Assembly: GCA_037074615.1 (NCBI GenBank) | Contig: CM073558.1 | Coordinates: forward strand, 12,524,001-12,588,000 | From: Leucaena leucocephala | Lineage: Eukaryota; Streptophyta; Magnoliopsida; Fabales; Fabaceae | DNA length: 64,000 nucleotides | Direction: 5' to 3' | Shown: positions 32,494 through 43,237 of the stretch, in pieces | Numbering within the stretch: the first letter of the stretch is position 1 | Layout of the letters: each line of letters starts with the position of its first letter | The notes under the pieces: model-generated | What the model was told of the DNA's origin: nothing | What the model saw: the letters and a program-made list of their open reading frames with translations, nothing else | Databases searched by the model: none | Position numbers and translations under genes: made by a program

Positions 32494-34258
32494 GAGCCAC
32501 AAGATACCACAGAACTGCAGATGGAAAATACAGAAGACTCATAACAAGTTGTTGAGACTCCTCAAGTCACGCAAGGTCCACGGAAGTCTAATAGGACACG
32601 ACTTCAGCCTCAGAGATATGGATTTCTGATTTCTGATTTCTGACAGTCGTCATGTGTTGCTCATTGAGCATAATGAGCCGACTACCTATCGAGAAGCTAT
32701 AGTGGGACCAAACTCTGAAAAGTGGCTTAATGTCATGAAGTCTGAAATGCAATCCATGTACGACAATAAGGTTTGGACCTTAGTCGACCCGCCTGAAGGT
32801 GTAAAAACTATCGGGTGCAAGTGGGTTTTTAAGGAGAAAACTGATATGGATGGCAATGTAAATGTCTTCAAGGCACGATTGGTTGCAAAAGGATTTACTC
32901 AAACTCATGGTGTCGACTATGATGAGACCTTTTCCCCAGTTGCAATGGCCAAATCAATCAGAATCCTCTTTGCCATAACAGCATATTATGACTATGAAAT
33001 ATGGCAGATGGACGTCAAGACAGCCTTCCTTAATGGAAAGCTCCTTGAGGATGTGTACATGACACAACCTGAAGGGTTTGTGTGTTCTGAGGACTCTGGT
33101 AAAGTGTGCAAGCTTCAAAGGTCCATTTATGGACTGAAGCAAGCCTCTCGGAGTTGGAATCATCGTTTTGATGAAGTAGTCAAAGAGTTTGGATTTCTTC
33201 AAAACATTGATGAACCTTGTGTGTACAAGAAGGTTAGTGGGAGCACAGTTGTGTTTTTGGTACTCTATGTCGATGACATCCTACTTATTGGGAATGACAT
33301 TCCTACCTTGCAGATTGTCAAGTCTTGGTTAGGAAAGTCTTTCTCGATGAAAGACTTGGGTGAAGCCACCTACATCCTAGGAATCAGGATCTATAGAGAT
33401 AGATCTAAAAGACTTCTAGGACTCAGTCAGAGTACATACATAGACAAAATACTGCATAGGTTCAGTATGCACGAATCAAAGAGGGGTTTCATACCCATGT
33501 CTCATGGTAGTCACCTCAGCAAAGATTTGTGTCCTAGTACACCTGATCAGCGAGGTCGCATGAGTAAAGTTCCATATGCCTCGGCCATAGGATATATCAT
33601 GTACGCCATGTTATGTACTCGACCGGATGTCTCATTTGCCTTAAGTATGACTAGCAGATATCAACAGGACCCTGGTGAGGGCCATTGGACTGCTGTCAAG
33701 AATATCCTTAAGTACTTGAGAAGGACTAAGGACTTATTCTTGGTCTATGGTGGATTGGATGACGAACACTGTGTGACTGGTTACACAGACACAAGTTTCC
33801 AAACTGACCAAGATGACCAAAAATCGTAGTCTGGATATATATTCCTCCTTAATAATGGAGCAGTAAGTTGGAAGAGCTCTAAGCAGGGCACTGTAGCAGA
33901 TTCTGCAACGGAAGCTGAGTATATAGCAGCATCTAATGCAGCTAAGGAAGCCGTCTGGATCAGGAAGTTCATCACGGAACTAGGGGTGATACCTACCATC
34001 TCAGATCCAATAACTTTGCTCTGTGACAATAGCGGTGCCATTACACAGGCCAAAGAGCCTAGGTCACATCAAAGGACGAAGCATATACTCAGGCGATTTC
34101 ATCTCATCAGAGAAATCAACGATAGAGGTGATATAAAGATATGCAAAGTAGCAGGAGAGGACAATGTTGCTGATCCTCTAACAAAGCCGCTTGTGCAGGC
34201 AAAGCATGAGCGTCATGTTAGGTCAATGGGAATTACTCAAATTAATGATTGTACCTAG
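32494..34258 (+). pseudogene. rt-rh: Reverse transcriptase and RNase H of the copia element, frameshifted and interrupted
   Basis: The linker after integrase has another in-frame stop (TAA at 32542-32544). The unit ATTTCTG is present three times in a row (32622-32642); one extra 7-bp copy shifts the frame, so reverse transcriptase lies in the next frame from about 32654. It keeps KARLVAKGFTQ, the catalytic Asp in QMDVKTAFLNG (33011) and YVDD (33266-33277). An in-frame TAG at 33827 falls inside RNase H, just after its first catalytic Asp (33788). Beyond it the frame continues through ATEAEY (33911) and LCDNSGAI (34025) to a stop at 34256. The catalytic residues are all kept, so the damage looks recent. 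Confidence 0.92.
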
Positions 34259-34261
34259 TAC

Positions 34262-34270
34262 AAGTGGGAG
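34262..34270 (+). promoter_or_regulatory. Polypurine tract of the copia element
   Basis: AAGTGGGAG followed by ATT and the 3' LTR start at 34273. It primes plus-strand synthesis. Confidence 0.85.
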
Positions 34271-34272
34271 AT

Positions 34273-36169
34273 TGTTAGAAAATGTGCCCTAGGGGCCAAT
34301 CATTGTCTTATGAACATTATTAATTTATGAATTTATTAATTGTGTTATCATATTATTTGCATGTTTACTGTGATGACCATCCTTGGATAATTCATGATCT
34401 TATCCTAAATGTCCCTGGTCGGTCATCTGTGCGGGAGTAGAGATGAAATAAGACCAGTATGACTTTGAAGATATATAGAGATATAAATCAAAGTCATATG
34501 CACATGTAAGAGTACAAGGTGTTGGACCGACCCGCTATGAGAGAGTTGCATGGGTTACGTCATAATCTTCTCTCATATACAAACCATGTCTCTATGCCCT
34601 TTGACCTGAGATCATCATGGATTCCTACATGACAAACGCTCAGCTTTGGCCTAGTCAAAAGTCACTTTTGACCGAGTGATCATAAAGACTATGTTCGGGC
34701 TTAGTGGTTTTTCATGCGGAGGAATGTGAATGGTCAAGATGGAATTTGTCCCTCACATTCGTAGAGAGATATTACTGGGCCCCTCAATGAGTGAGTCTTA
34801 GAAATGTATGGCCATACTGTAATGGAAAGGTAGTTCCATTTCTATAGTCAGACTACTCAGGGATCGAGAAAGTAATGGTCAGGAATAGGAGGATGACATT
34901 ATCCATGCCTCATCCATGACCAAAATATCGCATGACAAAAGCGACATGATATGGTTGTATAAAAGGTTACATCGTTTATCGATCCTCATATGATTTGGGT
35001 AGTCGTTATGTCTTGCTAGAGACCGCTTGCGACTTGTGGGCCAGTATAGCAAATGGCCCACTGTCAACTTCATATGGGCCTATAGGGTCGCACACAAAAT
35101 AGCCTAACACGAGCTATGATGTCCAGATTCATTGAATCTAAGACGTGTCTAGATTCAATGAATGATCCATGGTTGATGTATATATTTATTGATATTTATA
35201 TTCGTATATATATAAATTCGTATACATATATATTATATATAAGGGATATATAGGATTTAATTTATAAGGATAAATTAAATCTCTATCACGTTTGAATTTG
35301 AAATTTAAATTGATAGGATATCTCATATAAGAGATATTTACAAGATTTAATTTATAAGGATAAATTAAATATCTATCACGTTTGAATTTGAAATTCAAAT
35401 TGATAGGATATCTCATATAAGAGATATTTACAAGATTTAATTTATAAGGATAAATTAAATCTCTATCACATTTGAATTTAAAATTCGAATTGATAGGATA
35501 TCTCAAATTTGATTTATGAGAATAAATCAAATATAGTCCAATCGTATCTTTATTTGAATTAAATAAATAGGTGAATTATATCTGTGGGACAGATTTAATA
35601 TAAACATTATTTATTTAATTAGTTTCTTATCAAATTATACAATATGTGATATTGTATTAATTTTGGAATTAATATAGATTAATTCCAAGATCCAATTCGG
35701 TTGAGGAAAACGTAGAGCATCCTATATATCTGATTTTAGGAGCTACGTTTTTGACACACAACACACAACACAAAAGGCCGAACGGAATCTGCAAAAGGTT
35801 TGTAGATAAGAAACTGCTGAAGTAGAGACGGAGAGGACGAATTCTTGAGAGAGCCTTAGAGGGATAGGAGATGCTAGCACGTCATTCGTGGTTGGAACGC
35901 TGTTCGTGTGGATACCAGTAATGGAAGCCGACCTGAGGTGTCGACTTCTTGCGATCAAAAAGAGAGCACGAGCCGCGGAGAGAAGCTTTGGACATCTTCT
36001 TGTGATCGGAAAGAGATCACCAGTCATCTAGAGAAGCTGTGGAAGTCGCTGAGGAACACCAAGGGTAATGCTTCTTTCCACTTGACTTAAACACATACGG
36101 TAGATCCTGGCAAGGAATGGGAAAAAAATTTTAAATTAATTTCCGCTGCGTGTCTTCCAATTCCTTACA
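34273..36169 (+). mobile_element. 3' LTR (LTR C), a hybrid of two LTR types
   Basis: 1897 bp, starting TGTTAGAAAATG and ending CCTTACA. Up to about 34950 its variant bases are those of LTRs B and D ('gaacattatt', 'cctacatgac', 'gctcagctttggcc', 'ggaatttgtccctc', 'gaccaaaat'). From about 34984 they are those of solo LTR A ('cgatcctcat', 'gtgggccagtatagc', 'actgtcaac', the three 90-bp repeats with the A-type variant bases, 'gaattatatctgtgggac'). The 3' flank ATTTT and the following block are those of LTR A. An 18-bp insertion near 35201-35220 separates C from A. Confidence 0.9.
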
Positions 36170-37420
36170 ATTTTCTAAGGGATGGATGGCAGATAAATAC
36201 TCAGTGTAACATTGTCAATAGTATGAGAAACCTAGACATTGATTTCTAGGATAGAATACATATCATAGAATATTATAAAAATTAGGAACAGAAAATAATC
36301 TAGTTTTTGGGGAATCGGACCGAGCCGATACTGGATTGGACTGGAATTTCTCCATAAGCTTCCTCCCCATAAGAATTGAGCCACATACCCCCATGAGGTG
36401 TCCCATGAGTCTTCCCTTGTGATGTCATGGATGATGTCATAAATTTCCTTTTTGAAAAAGTTAAGTCCAAGATTAAATGTGAGCCTTTAGATCAAATAGT
36501 GCACAAAGTAATCTTGGCCGTTGATTTTCCATGAAATTTTCTATAAATACCCCCTCAAATATGGTTCAAAACTATGGCCTCATGAACTTTGGGGAAACTC
36601 TTGCAAAATGGAAACTCAAGTCAACATAAAGAAAATTCAAGGTACCAAAGTTCAAGCAAGCTAGAGATTAAAGGTAAGCAATCTCTCCTAGCTTATTTTC
36701 CTTTGATTTTTGAGCTTGAACTTAGGATTTTCATGTGAAAAAATTTAAATTTTGTTTAAGGTGTTGTGCTGCCCAAAAACCTTAGATGAAAGGGGAAAGA
36801 AGAAATTAAAGTTAGAAGTATATGATTGAAATTTAAACAAGCTAGTTAAGTGATTGGTTGTGAATCAACTTGATATTCTTGAGTTTCCCATGGATGAACC
36901 TGTTCGGTATGCACTGTTCATAATAGAAGGAAATGGAATTTCAATGATTTAATGCTTCCATTGAATTTATATGATGATTTTGTGTAGGATTGGAAAGGTT
37001 TTGAACCTTGGAAACATTGCAATTCCAAGATTATAGTTTTTGGAATTCTTCTCTATACTGTTCACTAGAATGAACAGTGATTTGAATTTCATAATTTTGA
37101 TGCTTCCAATGGTTTTAAAATAAAAAATTGTGTGGGATAAAGTTGAGAAACAAGTATGGGAAGCATTAGAACCAGAATGATAATTTTTGAAAGAATTATA
37201 TGCATGTGTTCAGTTCTGTACAGAAGGCCATGAAGGAGCTGGAATTTCATTATTCTAAGCTCATAAATGGATTCAAAATATGAAATTGTGTAGGGTAAGG
37301 TCAAGACATCAATTGATTCAAGATCCAAGTGGATTAGTAAAGATTAGAGAAAGTTATGATAATAAAGAGTGTAACAAGGTTAGTTTTGAACGTGGTTGGA
37401 GTTCATGAGTCCTAAGCTAC
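36170..37420 (+). mobile_element. Family G LTR fragment in block X'
   Basis: Copy of 20322-21572, with TATA box at 36541-36549, donor-like site at about 36674 and hairpin at about 37058-37081. The first part of this LTR is not present here; LTR C lies directly to the left instead. Confidence 0.75.
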
Positions 37421-39389
37421 TGTATTATTCTCATTTCTTCATGGCTCCTTACTTTGCTTAAGCTAGGTATAACTGCGACCTCAGGATCTAACTGCGATCA
37501 ACCATAAGCCTCTTTAAAATCTAACTGTGACTATGAAGCTATTAGGATCTAACTACGATCCTTGAGCCATGCAAGGATCTAACTGTGACTCTCCATAATC
37601 CTCTTTGATTCAGATGTACTATATCATCATCTCTAAAAGATCTCATCCAATAGACTAAGTTACAAGGTTAACTGCTTCCACTTGTTGATAACTTAATAAA
37701 AATTTTAAAATATATTCATAAGCCCATATTATTTACCAAGACTTTACTTATTTCTCCCTTACTCAAGAGTTCCTTCTTATCTTTCTCACTCTGTTGTGGC
37801 TTACCAATTATGGTCTAACCACCTGCCATTGCATTCTGTTATTGTGGCCTCATCATAACTTCTTATTTAAATATGTGCTCTAACTGTGAGCCATTTGAAC
37901 TATGCTCTAACTGTGAGTAATCTGTATCAGATCTAACTCTTATCTGAAGAGTGATCTGAACTCATCTGAGTCTAGATCTATCTGAGAGCCATATGTTTCA
38001 TATCCAACTCTTATTTGAAGAGTGATATGAAAACAATCTCTTTACTGCTATCTCTTACTCTTTATGGATACCATTTCTTTGATGGAGTTATAACACTACC
38101 ACATTCTTGGTACTTGCTGTAACCCTAACATAAGAAATGGCCCTGAGTACTGTATTCATAAGTCTGTAGAAATATCTGAGTAACCCCAATCATACTATAG
38201 CAACTGTCCCACTTATTAAGACTATCTATCATCCTGGGTAAATTCTTATTGCATGTCATATGGTATAGGAGCAACATAACTTTCTCATCATAAACTTTAC
38301 CCTGCATGTACTGCATGAGGGGAGTATTCATAGCATACTCTAACATGCGTGTTATCATATGACAACTGCAAGGAGATGCAACTTCTCATCATAACTTATG
38401 GCAACATAAGCCATATCATCATCACATAATTTTGCTCAACCATCCATTATACATACACTACAATTGAATATCCTTTCCTCTATCACATTATCTGCCAGAT
38501 CCCAAACATTCATTTAGGAATATGAAATAACTACTCATTTAACTTAGGTTGCCACATTACCCTCTTACTAGGGTATAGACTCAACCCTTCATTACTCTAT
38601 CTTACTCTTGCTTATTATTCTTTCTTCAATTGGGGAGTCTCTTTATCTTTGAAACTGTGGCTACCTTTCTTTCTATCAGTCTTAGTCTACTCTAGACTAG
38701 ACTATGGTTCCTCTATCCTCAGAACATCAGACTTTCTATCAATCATCTCATTTATAACTTAATTATTTTGTTCATGAAATACTAGCTGAACAAATTCTTT
38801 CTAATGTAGATCTACTCACATAGAGGATCTACTTCTGAATATCATCTTAATCTTTCATACCTCATTACTTTATACTATCTGACTTGATTATGCTTTGTAC
38901 CAATCCTCTAGTTGATTAACTTCAACCAGGTTGGTACCTTCATTATCATTGTCATTGTAATTTCTGGTAGTTTCCCTTGACCTGAGACTGCTCAACTTCT
39001 GTCTTTATCCATAGAGGAAATGGCTCCCCATACGTTATCCTGCTTAGTCCAGCAACATCGCAATAAGAAACATGAGACCTCAGTGGCTGACTAAGACTAA
39101 CCACTTCCTTGAAGATTACCTCGTAAAGCTATAATGTATGGGGTACTGTTCTATCTATCTGGGTGTCACTGTCTCTTAATAGTGAACACCATCCCCATAT
39201 CTTTTACTAGGGGGAGAACCTCTGAGTTCAAATCTCTAATTATACCATAGCATCACTGAGCCAGAACCTTCTGTTTTGTGCCAGAATCTTATGCTTTGTG
39301 CTAGAACCTTTTGCTATGTACTAGAATCCTCTCGATTCTGTACCATAACCTTATGCTCTGAGCCAGAATCCTCTGCTCTGATACCAAAA
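37421..39389 (-). mobile_element. Family G interior fragment in block X', minus orientation
   Basis: Copy of 21573-23511 with one extra 30-bp unit in the 'ggatctaact' word repeat. The reversed primer site is at about 39375-39386. Confidence 0.65.
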
Positions 39390-39391
39390 TA

Positions 39392-39607
39392 TAACATCCC
39401 TATTTTCTTATGTCTTAGGGACCAAACACTAGCATCTGTAACCACTTCTAAGGCTGTTAAAGTCAAATTACTTAATCTATAATTTGCACAGTGAACAGTA
39501 CTCGCTAAAAGCAAAATTCCAGATTGAGTAATTTGACTTCAACAGCCTTAAAAGTGGTTCTATATGCTATTGTTTGGCCCCTAAGACGTAAGAAAATAAG
39601 GATATTA
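39392..39607. repeat. LTR-end palindrome in block X'
   Basis: Copy of 23514-23729. It differs by a few bases, for example 'cttagggacc' here against 'cttagcgacc' in the first copy. Confidence 0.85.
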
Positions 39608-41168
39608 CAAGTAATATAAGTTAATATTTTTGCAATAGAGCTAGATTACTCTTGTGATAGAGTAATATTGGTTTTGAAATAAAGCCAAGAGATGGGACAA
39701 TCTAACTTAGATAGACTAAGGTCCCTCTGATAAGATGAATTGATGATGATAGATATGTGCATGGTAGAGACTGTGTAGCTCTCTATAGTAATGGATATAG
39801 TAAAGTTATAAAAGATGAGAATGATATGAGAAATTTTTGAGTGATAGAGGAAATGAGTAAAGTGCTAATAGATAATATTGGCTTCTGTGATCATTTTTGG
39901 GTAAATATCAGTTGACTTAACAACTATGTGGAAGTGACTAACCTTGTAACTTTGTTCGTTAGTTTAGATCTTCCAGAGGTGAGAATACAGTACAACGGAA
40001 TCGCAGTAGATTCCAAAGGATTGCGGTTAGATCCTAGTATGGCTCACATAGAATAGAATTCTAAGGTCATAGTTAGATCCTAAAGAGGCTTACGGTTGAT
40101 CGCAGTAGATCCCGAGGGTCACAGTAGACCTAACCTAAAGAAAGAAAGTATTAAACCATGAGTACAGTATGTCTTTGGAAGGACGAATGCCAATAATAAA
40201 GTTAAGGTATAGAAGCTTTATAAGTTGGTTAGCTCCTAACAGAGAGTGTACCCATGATGTTAGTTTCATATAGCCTGATTACTATCAGGGACTGAACTCA
40301 GAATCTCCTTACACATAACAGAAACTAAGTGATCGAAGTTAAAGTTGTTAGTCCTGAGTCCCAAGGATTTATAAGAATATTTCATAAGATATGAGAAAGG
40401 GTCAAATGAGAATAAGAGATCTTTACGATAAGATTACAAGGAATAAGAATGAAAGACAAGTAGATCCTCCAGATGAGGATAAAGAGATTAGAAGGCCAGA
40501 TAGACCCAAAAGAGATGTATAAGAAGGGTCTAAGATAGTAAAGTACCAGGGTTGGAGCCTGTTAGCACCAGTGCTTTAGATTTTTATCTACATAATTTAG
40601 TTAAGCGTGCTTAGGCAAGAGTAGTCCAATGATGGGTGATCCCCTGGGAAGTGATAGAAAAAGGTAGAAATGCCATAGAAATTGCCATATATGCATAAAG
40701 TTATGTAAAATGAAAGAAAGAGCTATTAAAAGCCATAAAGGGTTATGAACAGTAAGAGACTAGAACCCTTATGTCAAATCCAAAGGAAATGGATTTGAAA
40801 GATAGACTATATAGCCAGATTTGGCCAGAAATGCCATGTTATGGCATGAAAGATATGAAGTGAGAAATGCTATGAAGAGTACGTAATGAGATATGTATTG
40901 AGAAGTACAATATGAAGTGGATTTATAGCTAGCCTTGTAAACAGATTGAGAGGCTCTATTTTTGAAAGGGATAAGATATTTGAATGATAAGTTACAGATG
41001 AAGGAGCAAGTGAGAGCTTTCACTCCTTGCATGAAATGCTAGGCATTATGTTATGTTTATAGAATATGCTAAAGCTCCGAATGTTAGAGCAGTGCAAGCT
41101 CTGAGTGTTAGAGCTGTACAAGCTCCAAGTGTTAGAGCTCTGCATATTGTCATATCCTAATTTTTAGG
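39608..41168 (+). mobile_element. Family G interior, 3' part, in block X'
   Basis: Copy of 23730-25290, including the three 24-bp repeats (about 41072-41143). Non-coding. Confidence 0.7.
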
Positions 41169-41172
41169 CCTA

Positions 41173-42030
41173 GAAGCCCAGTGAAGTGCAAATATCTAAG
41201 TGTATTTACTATTCCTTGTACAATTGCCAAAATAACTATTCTAAAAGCATTTCTAGATTTAGGTGATGCTATCAATGTTATGCCAAGTTCTATTTTTATA
41301 CCTTAGGAGTAAATCTAATCAAACCAACTAGTGTGTTAGTTTAATTGGCTGATAAGAGAATTATTACTCCTAAGGAAATTTTAGAAGACATTTTAGTTCA
41401 AGTTAAGGAACTTTTTTTCCTGTGCACTTTTATGTTTTGGATATGTTAAATAAGTCTCTTGATGATAATACTCTTATTATAGGAAGGTCATTCTTAAAGA
41501 CAACTAATACCATGATTTGCATGAAAAATGGAATTATTAAAATGGCATTTGGTGGGCACATAATTCAATTTAACATGTATAGACACCCACATCAGGATCA
41601 TTCTCTCTTAGGACATAACATGATTGGTGCATCACTTGGAAATGAGTGTGATGATATTCATGAGCTTGAAAATGATGATGAAGTTGAAGAATCTTCCATT
41701 TCTAACTCCTCTACTGATTTCTCTATTTTTTCTTCATCCAATGGTGATGTGTTATGCATTAATTCTAAAATTGATGGCTAGCTTACAATTATAGGTGATT
41801 TCTCTTCATCTTCATATAATATTTTCTCTATTAAGACTAACCTCACTGTTTCAAGTAATGAACAATATCCAGGAAGGTTTGTAGCAAATTTAACAGAGTT
41901 ACAGGATAAGGATTATTCAGTGTACTTTGAGAGACAAGGAATTAGAACCTCTAAGCTAGGGAGTTTTCCATTCAATAATTATATACTGCATTATAACCCT
42001 ATTAATGAGAGCTTCAAATTGGATTTTTAG
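41173..42030 (+). pseudogene. Athila-like protease fragment in block X'
   Basis: Copy of 25295-26153 with the same stops. A 1-bp loss in a T run near 41412 ('aactttttttcctgtgc' against 'aacttgtttttcttgtgc') adds a further frameshift, so the open part begins only at about 41422. Because the extra lesion is in one copy only, it arose after the duplication, or was present in only one of the two parental chromatids. Confidence 0.65.
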
Positions 42031-43232
42031 CCATTTCAGGACTACAACAATTGAAGGATATGGTCCAACATCAATAGAATTGCATTCTAGGGAAAAAGAA
42101 TGATAATGTAGCAGTTATATCATCAAGACCTTTCCAATTATCTGTTAGATATGCCTATATTCTACAAGCTACGGATTATCTCTTAAGATGGATAAAATCT
42201 ATATCAACTAGATAGGATGAAGCAGATGGTACATCATCCCAAGTTAATGGCTAATTATTCAAGCTGTGTAAGGAGAACTTTAAGCCCCCATGATACTCAA
42301 GTTGTCTCCTTTCTTGTTTCCCCACTTACAATAGTTTGGATTACATTGTTTTACTTATATACTTGAGCTATAAATTGTTGATTAAGTGTGGGGGAGGATA
42401 CCAAGTCAATAGGGGTAGATAAAATTTAATAAGTTCATCTTGGATTCTAATTCAACTTTGTCCTCTTAATTACTTCGGTCTTTACATGAGTTTCTCTACT
42501 TCTTCACATTGAGGACAATGTAGAAATTAAGTGTAGGAGAGTAGTTTTTGAAATTGGTATGTAAAATCAGATAATTGTTGTGATTCTGTATTCTGGTCGC
42601 AACCTTGAGATGTAATTGTCACGACTAAACTGTGAAAAAATGTCAAGTTTCTTCTCTATGAAAAATAGGCGCAACCAATAAACATGTTTGTTCCAACCAG
42701 TAATTTTTACTTTCTGATGATTACCTGTATGTGATGTGTAGTCATGATTTTTGTTTATCTTTGTCAAGATGTAACTCTCTATGAATTTTGGTCATGATTG
42801 GATGGACACTTGGTCGCGACCTCAGCTTGTGTGTTTGTCAAGATTACTCTCTATGATCATGCGTTGCGACCATTGTGCATGTTAGTCGTGACCAATATTC
42901 CTTATTTTATAAAAATTTATTCTCTATGTAAAACAGTCACAACCTGAAGACCCTTTTTTGATGACTAGACTTGAACTTTAGTAGAAAAATTCTCTTGTTT
43001 CATCTAAATTGTTGCTTGGTCTAATGGAACTTACTGTCATGACTTTAAAATTGAATTTTGAACACATACTTTTGAACATTGGCAAGCATGATGAATGTAT
43101 GAGTTCCTTATTTTCATTGATTGATTACTGGAAATTGTACAGCATGAATGATTGTTCTCATGTATTTAGTTTAATATTCATGCAATCTTGTCAATGTGAG
43201 TTGATTAGGGTGAGTAAGCCAGAGGGAAGGAT
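42031..43232 (+). mobile_element. Athila-like 3' non-coding region in block X'
   Basis: Copy of 26154-27356 with the 'aagtgtgggggagg' tract at about 42384-42397 and the GTCGCGAC-like cluster at 42577-42937. It ends at the copia target site. Confidence 0.55.
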
Positions 43233-43237
43233 CCTTG

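Larger units (their letters stand above)
27362..36169 (+). mobile_element. Ty1/copia (Tork-type) retrotransposon, complete domain order but defective
   Basis: 5' LTR 27362-29160, primer site 29162, leader, gag-protease, integrase, reverse transcriptase, RNase H, polypurine tract 34262, 3' LTR 34273-36169; 8.8 kb in all. Domain order (integrase before reverse transcriptase) defines Ty1/copia. The coding part was one frame, now broken by stops at 30292, 31600, 31714, 32491, 32542 and 33827 and by a 7-bp duplication at 32622-32642. The left flank CCTTG does not match the right flank ATTTT, so the element as it stands does not come from one insertion (see findings). Confidence 0.93.
36170..43237. 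repeat. Tandem duplication, copy 2 (block X')
   Basis: Near-identical to 20322-27361, with the same internal junctions in the same order. It ends with the target-site half CCTTG (43233-43237) before solo LTR D. It differs by scattered substitutions, the 30-bp unit gain at about 37545-37590, and a 1-bp loss near 41412 inside the Athila-like fragment. Confidence 0.93.

Noticed and set aside
27362..36169. Interpretation as a simple single insertion of an intact copia element
   Set aside because: The 5-bp flanks do not match each other but match the flanks of the two neighbouring solo LTRs, and the 3' LTR is a hybrid.
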